A DNA stretch of 64,000 nt from Carnobacterium pleistocenium FTR1 (GTDB lineage: Bacteria; Bacillota; Bacilli; Lactobacillales; Carnobacteriaceae), in contig NZ_JQLQ01000002.1 of the NCBI RefSeq assembly GCF_000744285.1, forward strand, positions 2,486,501-2,550,500, given 5' to 3'. Positions 8,715 through 18,266 of this stretch are shown here, one piece after another. How positions within the stretch are numbered: position 1 is the first letter of the stretch; each line of letters begins with the position of its first letter. Position numbers and translations under genes: made by a program. The notes under the pieces were generated by a model, which was not told the origin of the DNA, did not search any database, and saw nothing but the letters and a program-made list of their open reading frames with translations.

Positions 8715-9481
8715 TAAATTAACCTAAATAAACGATTAGCATTTTGCATCGTTTGTTGCGCCACTTCTTCATAACTAATGCCTCTTTGTTTAGCTACTTC
8801 TTCTGCTACATATTTGACATAAGCAGGTTCATTTCGTTTCCCTCTGAATGGCATCGGAGCCAAGTAAGGAGCATCTGTTTCGATCAATAATTTATCAAAC
8901 GGAGCTGCTTTTGCTACTTCTCTTACTTCAGGCGCATTTTTAAAGGTGATGACGCCACTGACAGAAATGTGCATGCCAAGATCCAAGAAACGTTCCATCC
9001 ATAACGTATCTCCGCTAAAACTGTGCAGGATACCACCAATATCTTCAACATGTTCTTTTTTCATCAGTGCATAGGTATCTTCAATTGAATCTCTCATATG
9101 GATACTAATGGGCATTTTCAACTCTTTTGCAAGTTGGATTTGTCTATGAAAAACATCCTTTTGAATATCTTTTGGGGAGGTGTCCCAATGGTAATCCAGA
9201 CCCATTTCTCCCATCGCCACAACTTTTGGCAATTGCAATTGACGGTACAACTTTTCTTCGATTGCTTCCGTATACAAATAACTTTCAGTAGGGTGCCAAC
9301 CAATGATGCTGTATATTTCTTGATATTCTTTACTTAAAGCTAAAGATTTTTCAATCGTTTCAGTGTCAAATCCAACAACAGCCATTCTAGTAACGCCATT
9401 TTCTATTGCTCGCTGCACGGTTTCTGGAACTTCGTTATCAAATTCCTCTACATTAACATGTGTGTGTGTATCAAATAACAT
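8714..9481 (-). CDS. tatD: TatD family metal-dependent DNase
   Basis: Member of the TatD/YcfH amidohydrolase-fold hydrolases; E. coli TatD acts on 3' DNA ends and damaged DNA. The 255-aa protein shows the metal ligands DTHTHVN (residues 4-10), GEMGLDYHW, SIHMRDS, HSFSG and the late ETDAPYLAP. The usual length is about 255-260. Gene order with metG upstream and rnmV downstream is that of Bacillus (yabD). GAGAGGATG upstream serves as SD. Confidence 0.93.
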   Translation of the reverse strand: MLFDTHTHVNVEEFDNEVPETVQRAIENGVTRMAVVGFDTETIEKSLALSKEYQEIYSIIGWHPTESYLYTEAIEEKLYRQLQLPKVVAMGEMGLDYHWDTSPKDIQKDVFHRQIQLAKELKMPISIHMRDSIEDTYALMKKEHVEDIGGILHSFSGDTLWMERFLDLGMHISVSGVITFKNAPEVREVAKAAPFDKLLIETDAPYLAPMPFRGKRNEPAYVKYVAEEVAKQRGISYEEVAQQTMQNANRLFRLI

Positions 9482-9517
9482 CGTGACATCCTCTCTTTCT
9501 CTTCATTAACAGAAACA

Positions 9518-9546
9518 CCCTGCTAAATTAGTTTCCAGCAGGGTAT
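9518..9546 (-). terminator. Hairpin between metG and tatD
   Basis: ACCCTGCT / AGCAGGGT arms around an 11-base loop follow the metG stop. The T-run after the stem is short and broken (GTTTCTGTT), so it may be only a partial terminator or an RNA-processing hairpin. Confidence 0.5.
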
Positions 9547-9561
9547 TCGTTTTATAAGGTT

Positions 9562-11625
<2,064 letters not shown>

Positions 11626-11820
11626 CTAACCATCTATCAGACAATCTTTTAGAAAAGAAGGTACATTTAGACACAAATGAGTAGAGTGCTTTTTTATTTA
11701 AATTGATTTTCCTCAAAAGCTTTCTGAAATAGTATACCATAGAAAATGACTGAAAATGGGAAATTCCAAATGATTTTCCACTTCTCAAATAAAGTTTTTT
11801 TCGTTAGGCTCCAAGGTTTT

Positions 11821-12660
11821 TCAAGGCAATAACTTCAATTTTTGTAAACCTTTTAAAATCCCATCATTTTCTGGAGAGGCTGTAATAGCATCTGCAATTT
11901 CTTTTAATTCTACACGCCCATTTCCCATGGCAATTCCCATACCTACTGCTTTCAGCATTTCAATATCATTCAATCCATCTCCAAATGCTACTGTTTCACT
12001 CATCTTGATTCCTAAATGCTCAATCAACTTTTGAATCCCTACCGCTTTAGACACCCCTTTAGAAATCACGTCTACTGAATAAGGATTCCATCTTGTGAAA
12101 TGACAATCTGGAAAAGCCTCTTGATAATAGTCATCGTATTTTTCTGTCGTATGAATAATACATTGATAAATGATCCGATTTTCATAGTAATGCGGCAAGA
12201 TTGGCCTCACCCTTTTGGATGAACCAACATAGTGCTCAGCCAATTGCATCACCTTTTTAGGAGGGGCTATAGGAGCTAGCTGGATCATTTTTTTCAATAA
12301 CCCTTTTTGTCCAAACGTCACTATCGAATTCCCAAGAATCTCATCACTCCCGCAAAATGCGATCTGTTGTTTATTGGTCTCCGCAGCTAGAGCTAATCGT
12401 TTAACTGAATTTATCGATAACGGATTTTGATGGATAACTTCACCTTCATGCACCACGTATTGCCCATTTAAAGTAATGTGCGTTTGAATATCTAGCGATG
12501 CTAAAATTTCATCAATTCTAAACGGGGCTCTTCCAGTTGCGATAACCGGTATAAGACCTTTTAATTTCAAGTTTTGAATGGCTTTTTTAGCAGAAGCTGG
12601 TATTTTTTTCTTTTCTGTTAATAGTGTTCCATCAATATCAAAAAATACAAGTTTATACAT
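11821..12660 (-). CDS. Cof-type HAD-superfamily phosphatase
   Basis: Predicted cytosolic phosphatase of the Cof/YidA group (HAD type IIB cap). The 279-aa protein has motif I FFDIDGTLL near residue 7, motif II IATGR near residue 41, and motif IV GDGLNDIEML near residue 225. Members hydrolyse sugar phosphates and flavin mononucleotide; the substrate cannot be told from sequence. AAAGGAG precedes the start. The gene is divergent from the DUF72 gene, with the parS-like palindrome between them. Confidence 0.9.
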   Translation of the reverse strand: MYKLVFFDIDGTLLTEKKKIPASAKKAIQNLKLKGLIPVIATGRAPFRIDEILASLDIQTHITLNGQYVVHEGEVIHQNPLSINSVKRLALAAETNKQQIAFCGSDEILGNSIVTFGQKGLLKKMIQLAPIAPPKKVMQLAEHYVGSSKRVRPILPHYYENRIIYQCIIHTTEKYDDYYQEAFPDCHFTRWNPYSVDVISKGVSKAVGIQKLIEHLGIKMSETVAFGDGLNDIEMLKAVGMGIAMGNGRVELKEIADAITASPENDGILKGLQKLKLLP

Positions 12661-12709
12661 CTTAATGGCTCCTTTAATCTTTTTGTTTTTCCTAATAATG
12701 TTAATTGTG

Positions 12710-12741
12710 AAACGGAATGTTTCCCGTGAAACATTCCGTTT
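12710..12741. other. parS-like palindrome (possible Spo0J/ParB site)
   Basis: TGTTTCCCGTGAAACA at 12718-12733 differs at one base from the consensus parS site TGTTTCACGTGAAACA. It is the centre of a longer perfect 14-bp inverted repeat (arms AAACGGAATGTTTC and GAAACATTCCGTTT) followed by a T-run on the plus strand, so it could also work as a terminator. It lies between two divergent genes, where a terminator is not expected, and beside a gene block that is near oriC in Bacillus. Both points favour parS. Confidence 0.6.
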
Positions 12742-12857
12742 GTTTTTTTACTATTTCAACTAGCGAGGTTCTTATAAAAACTTTTCACTTTCTTTCATAA
12801 TAACGGTTGCGGTACAATAAGGCTAGTTATTCACTATTCCAGAAAGAAGGATCTCTA

Positions 12858-13712
12858 ATGATTTCTATTGGCTTAACGGGTTGGTCTGACCATGACTTGT
12901 TGACCATCCGTACATCTAAACGCTTGGAAGATTATAGTTCTCATTTTCCATTTGTAGAATTGGACACTAGTTTTTATGCCATCCCACCTACTAAAAATAT
13001 TTTATCCTGGATGGAAAAAACACCTGCTGCTTTCCAATTTATCCCAAAAGCTTTTCAAGCTATGACTTTACACAAAGACTGGTTGAAATTTTTTCCGACT
13101 GAGCAACAAATGTTCGATCATTTTATTGCTATCTTCGAACCTATGATCACAGCAGATCGAATCAAAACTTTTTTATTTCAATTTCCACCTTATTTTGATT
13201 GTACGACTGAACACGTTCAATATTTAAGAAAAGTACGCCTGTTAATGGGTGAACTACCTGTGGCTATTGAGTTCCGTCATTCCAGTTGGTTCAGCGCTAC
13301 CAATAAAGAAAACACACTGGTCTTTTTAACGGAAGAAAATTTCATTCACACTGTTGTAGATCAACCTCAAACTCCTGGAAACAGTGTTCCTTTAGTTGGT
13401 CAAGGAACACATGCAGAATTAACACTGTTTCGGTTACATGGGCGAAACTACGAAGGTTGGTTAGATGCGAGTGGGCCAAATTGGCGTAAAAAAAGAACCC
13501 TCTACGATTATACTTCTGCTGAATTAGATGAATTTGCGGCAATTATTCACCAATTAGAAAAAGACTCAAAAGAAGTGGCTGTTATATTTAACAATAATTC
13601 AGGCGGACATGCTGCAAAAAATGCAAAACAATTGCAAAAGAAATTACAGCTTACTTTTGAAAACCTTGCTCCACAACAAACAGAATTAAATTTATTTGGA
13701 GAAGATTTTTAA
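12858..13712 (+). CDS. DUF72 family protein (YecE-like)
   Basis: A 284-aa protein of the DUF72 family, a TIM-barrel-like fold without a proven function. It shows the family start IGLTGWSDH, VELDTSFYAIP near residue 35 and AVEFRHSSW near residue 138, with FNNNSGGHAAKNA near the C terminus. No signal or membrane segment is visible. The ATG at 12858 has AAGGA upstream, so the 17 preceding codons in frame are not counted. It stands alone and ends at a shared bidirectional terminator. Confidence 0.88.
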   Translation: MISIGLTGWSDHDLLTIRTSKRLEDYSSHFPFVELDTSFYAIPPTKNILSWMEKTPAAFQFIPKAFQAMTLHKDWLKFFPTEQQMFDHFIAIFEPMITADRIKTFLFQFPPYFDCTTEHVQYLRKVRLLMGELPVAIEFRHSSWFSATNKENTLVFLTEENFIHTVVDQPQTPGNSVPLVGQGTHAELTLFRLHGRNYEGWLDASGPNWRKKRTLYDYTSAELDEFAAIIHQLEKDSKEVAVIFNNNSGGHAAKNAKQLQKKLQLTFENLAPQQTELNLFGEDF

Positions 13713-13732
13713 AAATGCTTATCACAAATGAC

Positions 13733-13774
13733 AAAAAATAGAGCCTGCTCTTAACGAGTAAGCTCTATTTTTCC
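13733..13774. terminator. Bidirectional terminator
   Basis: AAAAATAGAGC and GCTCTATTTTT arms with an inner CTC/GAG pair lie between the converging DUF72 gene and the amino acid ABC operon; T-runs exist on both strands. Confidence 0.85.
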
Positions 13775-13791
13775 TATATTATATGAATATT

Positions 13792-14451
13792 CTACACATT
13801 TTCCGAATTCTTTTCATGCCAGTTTCTGACCACAACAGACAATGTAAAGCAAATAATAAAATAAACTAGCGCTAAGAAACCATAAATTAAAAAGACTTCG
13901 GAAGTTTTTGTTACTTTCCCTAAAATAATTTGGCCACTTCGAGTAAATTCCATTATTCCTAAACCAGCAAGAAAAGATGTATCTTTAATCGTTGTAATAA
14001 CTTGTGACAATAAAGATGGAATAATTTTCTTGAATGTTTGAGGCAGAATAACATATTGTAAAGTTTGGTAAAATGAAAAACCTTGCGAATGCGCTGCTTC
14101 AAATTGTCCTTTGGGTATCGAATTTAAACCTCCACGTACAATTTCCGCTACTACCGCCGCTGTATATAAAAGTAAAGCTAGCGAGCCTTTTAACAAAATC
14201 GTACTTCCTGGAATCAGAAAAGCACAACCTAGCATCCATAAAAGCAGTGGTGTATTCCGAAACAATTCAATATAAAAACTGGCTAGTTTACCAAAAAATT
14301 TCTTTTCATAATTTCTAACTAATCCTAACAAAGTTCCAATTAGTATAGAGAGAATAACTACACCTAAAGAAATCATTAAACTAGTCATTAATCCATCTAA
14401 TAAAAACAAAAGGTTCGGCTGAGTAAAAACGGTTTGAATGGATTCTATCAT
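13792..14451 (-). CDS. Polar amino acid ABC transporter, permease 2
   Basis: Inner-membrane subunit of the glutamate/glutamine-type importer (His/Glu/Gln/Arg/opine family). The 219-aa protein has about five hydrophobic segments, the ELFRNTPLL motif near residue 62 and the EAA loop (EAAHSQGFS) near residue 118 that docks the ATPase. Its ATG overlaps the stop of the preceding permease by four bases (ATGA), so the two subunits are made together. Last gene of the four-gene unit. Confidence 0.92.
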   Translation of the reverse strand: MIESIQTVFTQPNLLFLLDGLMTSLMISLGVVILSILIGTLLGLVRNYEKKFFGKLASFYIELFRNTPLLLWMLGCAFLIPGSTILLKGSLALLLYTAAVVAEIVRGGLNSIPKGQFEAAHSQGFSFYQTLQYVILPQTFKKIIPSLLSQVITTIKDTSFLAGLGIMEFTRSGQIILGKVTKTSEVFLIYGFLALVYFIICFTLSVVVRNWHEKNSENV

Positions 14452-15158
14452 TCCATCACCTCCGGAATATCCACTACCATGGAATCATTCTTCTTTAACT
14501 TTTCTTCATACTTCCTTGAGAAAGTAGCCAATGGGAAGCACAACAAGAAGTAAAGTAACCCTGCCATTACATAGGATGGTCCGTAATTTAAGCTGGATGA
14601 TGCATATGAGTCAGCTGCATACATTAAATCTGCTCCAGCAATGATCGCAAGTACTGATGTATTTTTGATTAAATTGACCGCTTGGTTCGTCAATGGTGGT
14701 AAAATACTTTTTACCATCTGCGGTAATATGATGTAGTACATGGTTTGTGTGTAATTAAATCCTTGTGAATAGGCGGCTTCTTGTTGGCCTTTAGGAATGG
14801 ATAAAATTCCAGCACGTACCACTTCTCCAATATAAGCTCCATGGTACAGTCCAATACCTACTACCCCAATCATAAACACGCTTAAAACTAAACCAGCCAT
14901 TGCTAATCCGTTATACATAAAGAAAATCTGGATCACAAGCGGAATATTTTGGAAAACTTCGACATATACTCTTGCAATCGAACGCAGAATCCCATTTTGT
15001 GCAGTGGATAAAATTCCAATAATCACACCAATCACCAAAGATAGTGCTAATGCTAAGATGGCTATTTGGAGTGTTCGCAAAAATCCAGAACTAAAATTAT
15101 CAAAATTTTGAAAAAGATCCTCCCATCTCCAAAGAGCAAATGGATTTGTACTTCTCAT
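14448..15158 (-). CDS. Polar amino acid ABC transporter, permease 1
   Basis: The 236-aa first permease of the pair, with hydrophobic segments, VFQNIPLVIQIFF near residue 88 and the EAA loop EAAYSQGFN near residue 138. Its start overlaps the stop of the binding-protein gene (TAATG). The pair probably forms a heterodimeric channel, as in Gln/Glu importers. No fusion with the binding protein is present, unlike the enterococcal and lactococcal GlnP type. Confidence 0.92.
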   Translation of the reverse strand: MRSTNPFALWRWEDLFQNFDNFSSGFLRTLQIAILALALSLVIGVIIGILSTAQNGILRSIARVYVEVFQNIPLVIQIFFMYNGLAMAGLVLSVFMIGVVGIGLYHGAYIGEVVRAGILSIPKGQQEAAYSQGFNYTQTMYYIILPQMVKSILPPLTNQAVNLIKNTSVLAIIAGADLMYAADSYASSSLNYGPSYVMAGLLYFLLCFPLATFSRKYEEKLKKNDSMVVDIPEVME

Positions 15159-15982
15159 TATTCACCCAGTCCCCACTCTGAAACCAATCCATCAAGAGTA
15201 TCATCTTCTCCCCATGTAGTGATTAAATCATTTACACCATCTGCTAACTCTGTATTTACTTTCATAGTTGCAATTCCGTAATCTTGAGTTGCGAAACGGT
15301 CTGGCAAGATTTCAGTTGACTCATCTAAATACCCAGCCAAAATAGATCTGTCCACGCTGAATGCATCTATGCGACCAGAATCTAAAGCGGCTTTAATTTC
15401 TGGATAAGTTGCATATTCTGAAAAATCTACTGTGATATCATATTGTTCAGCTTCTGCAGCAATAGCGTCAGCTGTAGTAGAACTTTGTGCTACACCAATA
15501 TTGGCTCCATCCATATCTTCTAATCCTTCATAATTTTTTTCTGTTTTCACCAAAAGACCAACGGCATCTTCATAATACGCATCTGTGAAATTATACGTTT
15601 CTTTGCGTTCTTCTGTTACTGTAAAAGTCGCAATGACCATATCTACTTCACCATTGTCCAATAATGGACCACGCGTTTTAGCCGTAACAGGTGTCAATTC
15701 AATAGCTTCTGGATCGCCTAAAATTTCTTCAGCTATCTTTTTAGCAATATCAATTTCAAATCCTTCTATTTCCCCAGTATCAGTGTTCATTAAACCAAAA
15801 TTTGGAACGTCTTCTTTGACCCCTACTTTTAAAACTCCTGCTTCTTTAATCGATTCAAATGTCACTTGATCTGATTCTGTTGTACTTTCTACATCTGTGG
15901 TTGAACTAGCGTCTGACGAACAAGCTCCTAAAAATAATACACTAGACAAAGCTACTGTCGCTAATAAATTTCTCTTTTTCAT
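15158..15982 (-). CDS. Polar amino acid ABC transporter, substrate-binding lipoprotein
   Basis: Extracellular receptor of the importer. The 274-aa precursor has a lipoprotein signal (LFLGAC, lipidated Cys near residue 21), a Ser/Thr-rich linker and a family-3 solute-binding domain with GFEIDIAKKIAEE and DMVIATFTVTEER. The Thr-Arg pair expected to hold the ligand's carboxylate is visible near TAKTRGP. Glutamate, glutamine or aspartate are the likely ligands; I cannot choose between them. AGGAGG-like AGGAAAATG upstream. Confidence 0.9.
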   Translation of the reverse strand: MKKRNLLATVALSSVLFLGACSSDASSTTDVESTTESDQVTFESIKEAGVLKVGVKEDVPNFGLMNTDTGEIEGFEIDIAKKIAEEILGDPEAIELTPVTAKTRGPLLDNGEVDMVIATFTVTEERKETYNFTDAYYEDAVGLLVKTEKNYEGLEDMDGANIGVAQSSTTADAIAAEAEQYDITVDFSEYATYPEIKAALDSGRIDAFSVDRSILAGYLDESTEILPDRFATQDYGIATMKVNTELADGVNDLITTWGEDDTLDGLVSEWGLGE

Positions 15983-16011
15983 TCATTTTCCTCCTAAGTA
16001 ATTCTTATTTT

Positions 16012-16734
16012 TTATCTTAAAATTTTACTTAAAAACTCTTTTGTTCTTTCATGAGTGGGATTTTCAAAGAAATGTTCGGGTGGTCCTACTTCAAGAATAG
16101 TCCCATCATCCATAAAAATCACTCGATCTGCTACTTGTTTAGCAAAACCCATTTCATGAGTCACAACGACCATCGTAATATTCATACTAGATAACTTGAT
16201 CATAACGTCTAGTACTTCTTGAACTGTCTCAGGATCTAAAGCAGAAGTGGGTTCGTCAAACAAGATTATTTTTTTTTCAGAACAAAGAGATCTTGCAATA
16301 GCAACTCTTTGTTGTTGGCCTCCTGAGAGTGTTGAAGGGTAAGCCATTGCTTTTTCTCGTAATCCTACAATATCTAAATACCGGTAAGCTATTTCTTCTG
16401 CTTCTTTTTTTGATTTATTTTGTAATTTCATCGGTCCGATTGTCAGATTTCCTAACACTGTCATATGCGGATAGAGATTAAACTGTTGAAAGACCATTGC
16501 AGAAGAATTTCGCACCACTTCTAATTTATTTTTCTCTGTTAGTAAGTTTCCCTCTATATAAACTTCTCCCGACGTAGGCTCTTCAAGAAAATTCATGCAT
16601 CTGACTGTTGTACTTTTTCCAGAACCAGAAGGTCCTATAATTACAACTTTCTCACCCTCGGCCACCTCTAAATTAATATTTTTCAATACATGGTGGTCGC
16701 CGAAATACTTATTCACATTCTGTAACTTGATCAA
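16012..16734 (-). CDS. Polar amino acid ABC transporter, ATPase
   Basis: The 240-aa ATPase (GlnQ-like) and first gene of the operon. Walker A is GPSGSGKST near residue 34, the signature LSGGQQQR near residue 135, Walker B IILFDEP and the switch His in [10 protein letters not shown]. The SD (AGGAGATGAG) lies just upstream. Order ATPase, binding protein, permease, permease. A promoter and an inverted repeat lie about 50 to 110 bases upstream. Confidence 0.93.
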   Translation of the reverse strand: MIKLQNVNKYFGDHHVLKNINLEVAEGEKVVIIGPSGSGKSTTVRCMNFLEEPTSGEVYIEGNLLTEKNKLEVVRNSSAMVFQQFNLYPHMTVLGNLTIGPMKLQNKSKKEAEEIAYRYLDIVGLREKAMAYPSTLSGGQQQRVAIARSLCSEKKIILFDEPTSALDPETVQEVLDVMIKLSSMNITMVVVTHEMGFAKQVADRVIFMDDGTILEVGPPEHFFENPTHERTKEFLSKILR

Positions 16735-16781
16735 CTTTGTCTCATCTCCTTTGCAAAAACGTTTATACTTATTAGCTGAAT

Positions 16782-16848
16782 TTTAAGCAGATTAAGGTTT
16801 TCTATCTGCTTAAAGTAATAGTATAATTACACATTAATGAGAAATCAA
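16782..16848 (-). promoter_or_regulatory. Promoter and 5' inverted repeat of the amino acid ABC operon
   Basis: On the minus strand TTGATT (16848-16843) and TATACT (16825-16820) are 17 bases apart. Immediately downstream, an 11-base perfect inverted repeat TTTAAGCAGAT / ATCTGCTTAAA with an 11-base spacer (16814-16782) would sit at the very 5' end of the transcript. It could be an operator just after the start point or a 5' RNA hairpin. The rest of 16735-17065 holds only the next gene's terminator. Confidence 0.6.
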
Positions 16849-16981
16849 TTAAAATATGCCTCGCAAATGTAAGGTCTTATTACATGGATTTCGTAGGAAT
16901 AAGTAACAAAAAGGAGCAAAATTCTTTATATGCTTCATTTTCAAGTGATTAAAAAATGATTAATTTCTTATTAGAAAATAT

Positions 16982-17032
16982 AAAAAAACCTCAAATCAAT
17001 GAATAATTAATTCAATGATTTGAGGTTTTTTT
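16982..17032 (-). terminator. Intrinsic terminator of the luciferase-like gene
   Basis: AAAAAACCTCAAATCA and TGATTTGAGGTTTTTT arms, with an inner TTGA/TCAA, form a strong stem with T-runs on both strands, about 35 bases beyond the stop at 17066. Confidence 0.85.
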
Positions 17033-17065
17033 CTAATAAAAGGGTGTGTATCGTTTCGTTAGCTA

Positions 17066-18061
17066 TTAGTTTAGCAATTCTTTTGCTAACAAACGATAAA
17101 CATTTAACCGTTTTTCTTGTGAATGTGTAATACTGCAAATCATAGCTTCATCGAACCCGTATTGCGCTTGGTCTTCCCGCAGTTTTTCCGCAATTTCTTT
17201 TGGCGTGCCAACTAAATGCAATTTACGTCCTTGTTGAATCGTTAATTTATCAATTTCAGTTAATGGATAATTCTGAGCTTCTTCAGGCGTCATCAATTGA
17301 CCCATCCGCCCTCTCCCCATCAATAAACGTGCAATATCTTGCGGTTTAGCCTCATATTCAGCTTCGTCTCTTGTTTCAGCCGTCGTAACGAGATAAGCGA
17401 CATTGATGGTTGGTTTCTCCATGAAAGCAGATGGTTGAAAATTGATTCTATACTCATCAAATATCTCTTTTGTCATTCCACCCATGAAAAATTGGGCAAA
17501 TGAATACCCTACTCCCATTTGAGCTGCTTTTCGTGCACTACTTCCACTTGAACCTAATAACCAAGATTCAGGCAACTGGATTTGCGATGGAGTAGCAATC
17601 GTTCGATTATACAGTCGATCTTCCGGCACTTCATCATTCATTAATTTTAAGGCTGTATCAAATTTTTCATACATATTATCCAGCATAGGTTGACGACCTT
17701 CTGATAAAGCATAAATAGAATTATTGTCGCCACCTGGAGCACGACCTACTCCAAAATCAATTCTTCCTGGAGAAAAAGCACTTAACGTCTTAAAGATTTC
17801 CGCTAATTTCAAAGGCGAGTAGTGCATCATCATGACTCCACCCGTACCGATCCGAATATTTTTTGTTTTTGTCGCTAAATGGGCTGCAACAATCTCCGGT
17901 GCTGAACTTGCAAAACCATTTGTCCCATGGTGTTCCGCCATCCACATGCGTGTGTATCCTAATTCATCTGCTAAAACAGCTAATTCTTCAGCTTTTGCTA
18001 ATGCATCAACAGCTGTATTTCCACTTGTTATCGGTGCTTGATCCAAGACACTTAATTTCAC
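17066..18061 (-). CDS. Luciferase-like flavin-dependent oxidoreductase
   Basis: The 331-aa protein belongs to the bacterial-luciferase-like (LLM) group that uses reduced FMN to oxidise organic substrates; it resembles the MsnO8/alkanal monooxygenase-like subgroup. Visible motifs are MWMAEHHG near residue 40, GTGGVMMMHYSPLKLAE near residue 73 and FGVGRAPGG. It has no partner flavin reductase next to it and stands alone between terminators. The true substrate is unknown. Confidence 0.88.
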   Translation of the reverse strand: MKLSVLDQAPITSGNTAVDALAKAEELAVLADELGYTRMWMAEHHGTNGFASSAPEIVAAHLATKTKNIRIGTGGVMMMHYSPLKLAEIFKTLSAFSPGRIDFGVGRAPGGDNNSIYALSEGRQPMLDNMYEKFDTALKLMNDEVPEDRLYNRTIATPSQIQLPESWLLGSSGSSARKAAQMGVGYSFAQFFMGGMTKEIFDEYRINFQPSAFMEKPTINVAYLVTTAETRDEAEYEAKPQDIARLLMGRGRMGQLMTPEEAQNYPLTEIDKLTIQQGRKLHLVGTPKEIAEKLREDQAQYGFDEAMICSITHSQEKRLNVYRLLAKELLN

Positions 18062-18266
18062 TGTTATTCCATCCCTTCAATATATATAATTAGTTTTCAT
18101 GTTATTTCTTGCTACTATTAATAACTAGTCAATAAGCAACTTATCATTTGTTGCTTTTTCATCATTATAAAGAAACACCTATTCGATTTCTATTTTTTTG
18201 AGCCTTAGTGTAACTTATTATCAATTTGCTTTCCAAATGTAGTCTGACTTTATGAGTCACAAGAAA

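Noticed and set aside
12710-12741. Ordinary intrinsic terminator
   Set aside because: Lies between divergent promoters where no gene needs ending; the parS match explains the central bases better, though a double role is not excluded.
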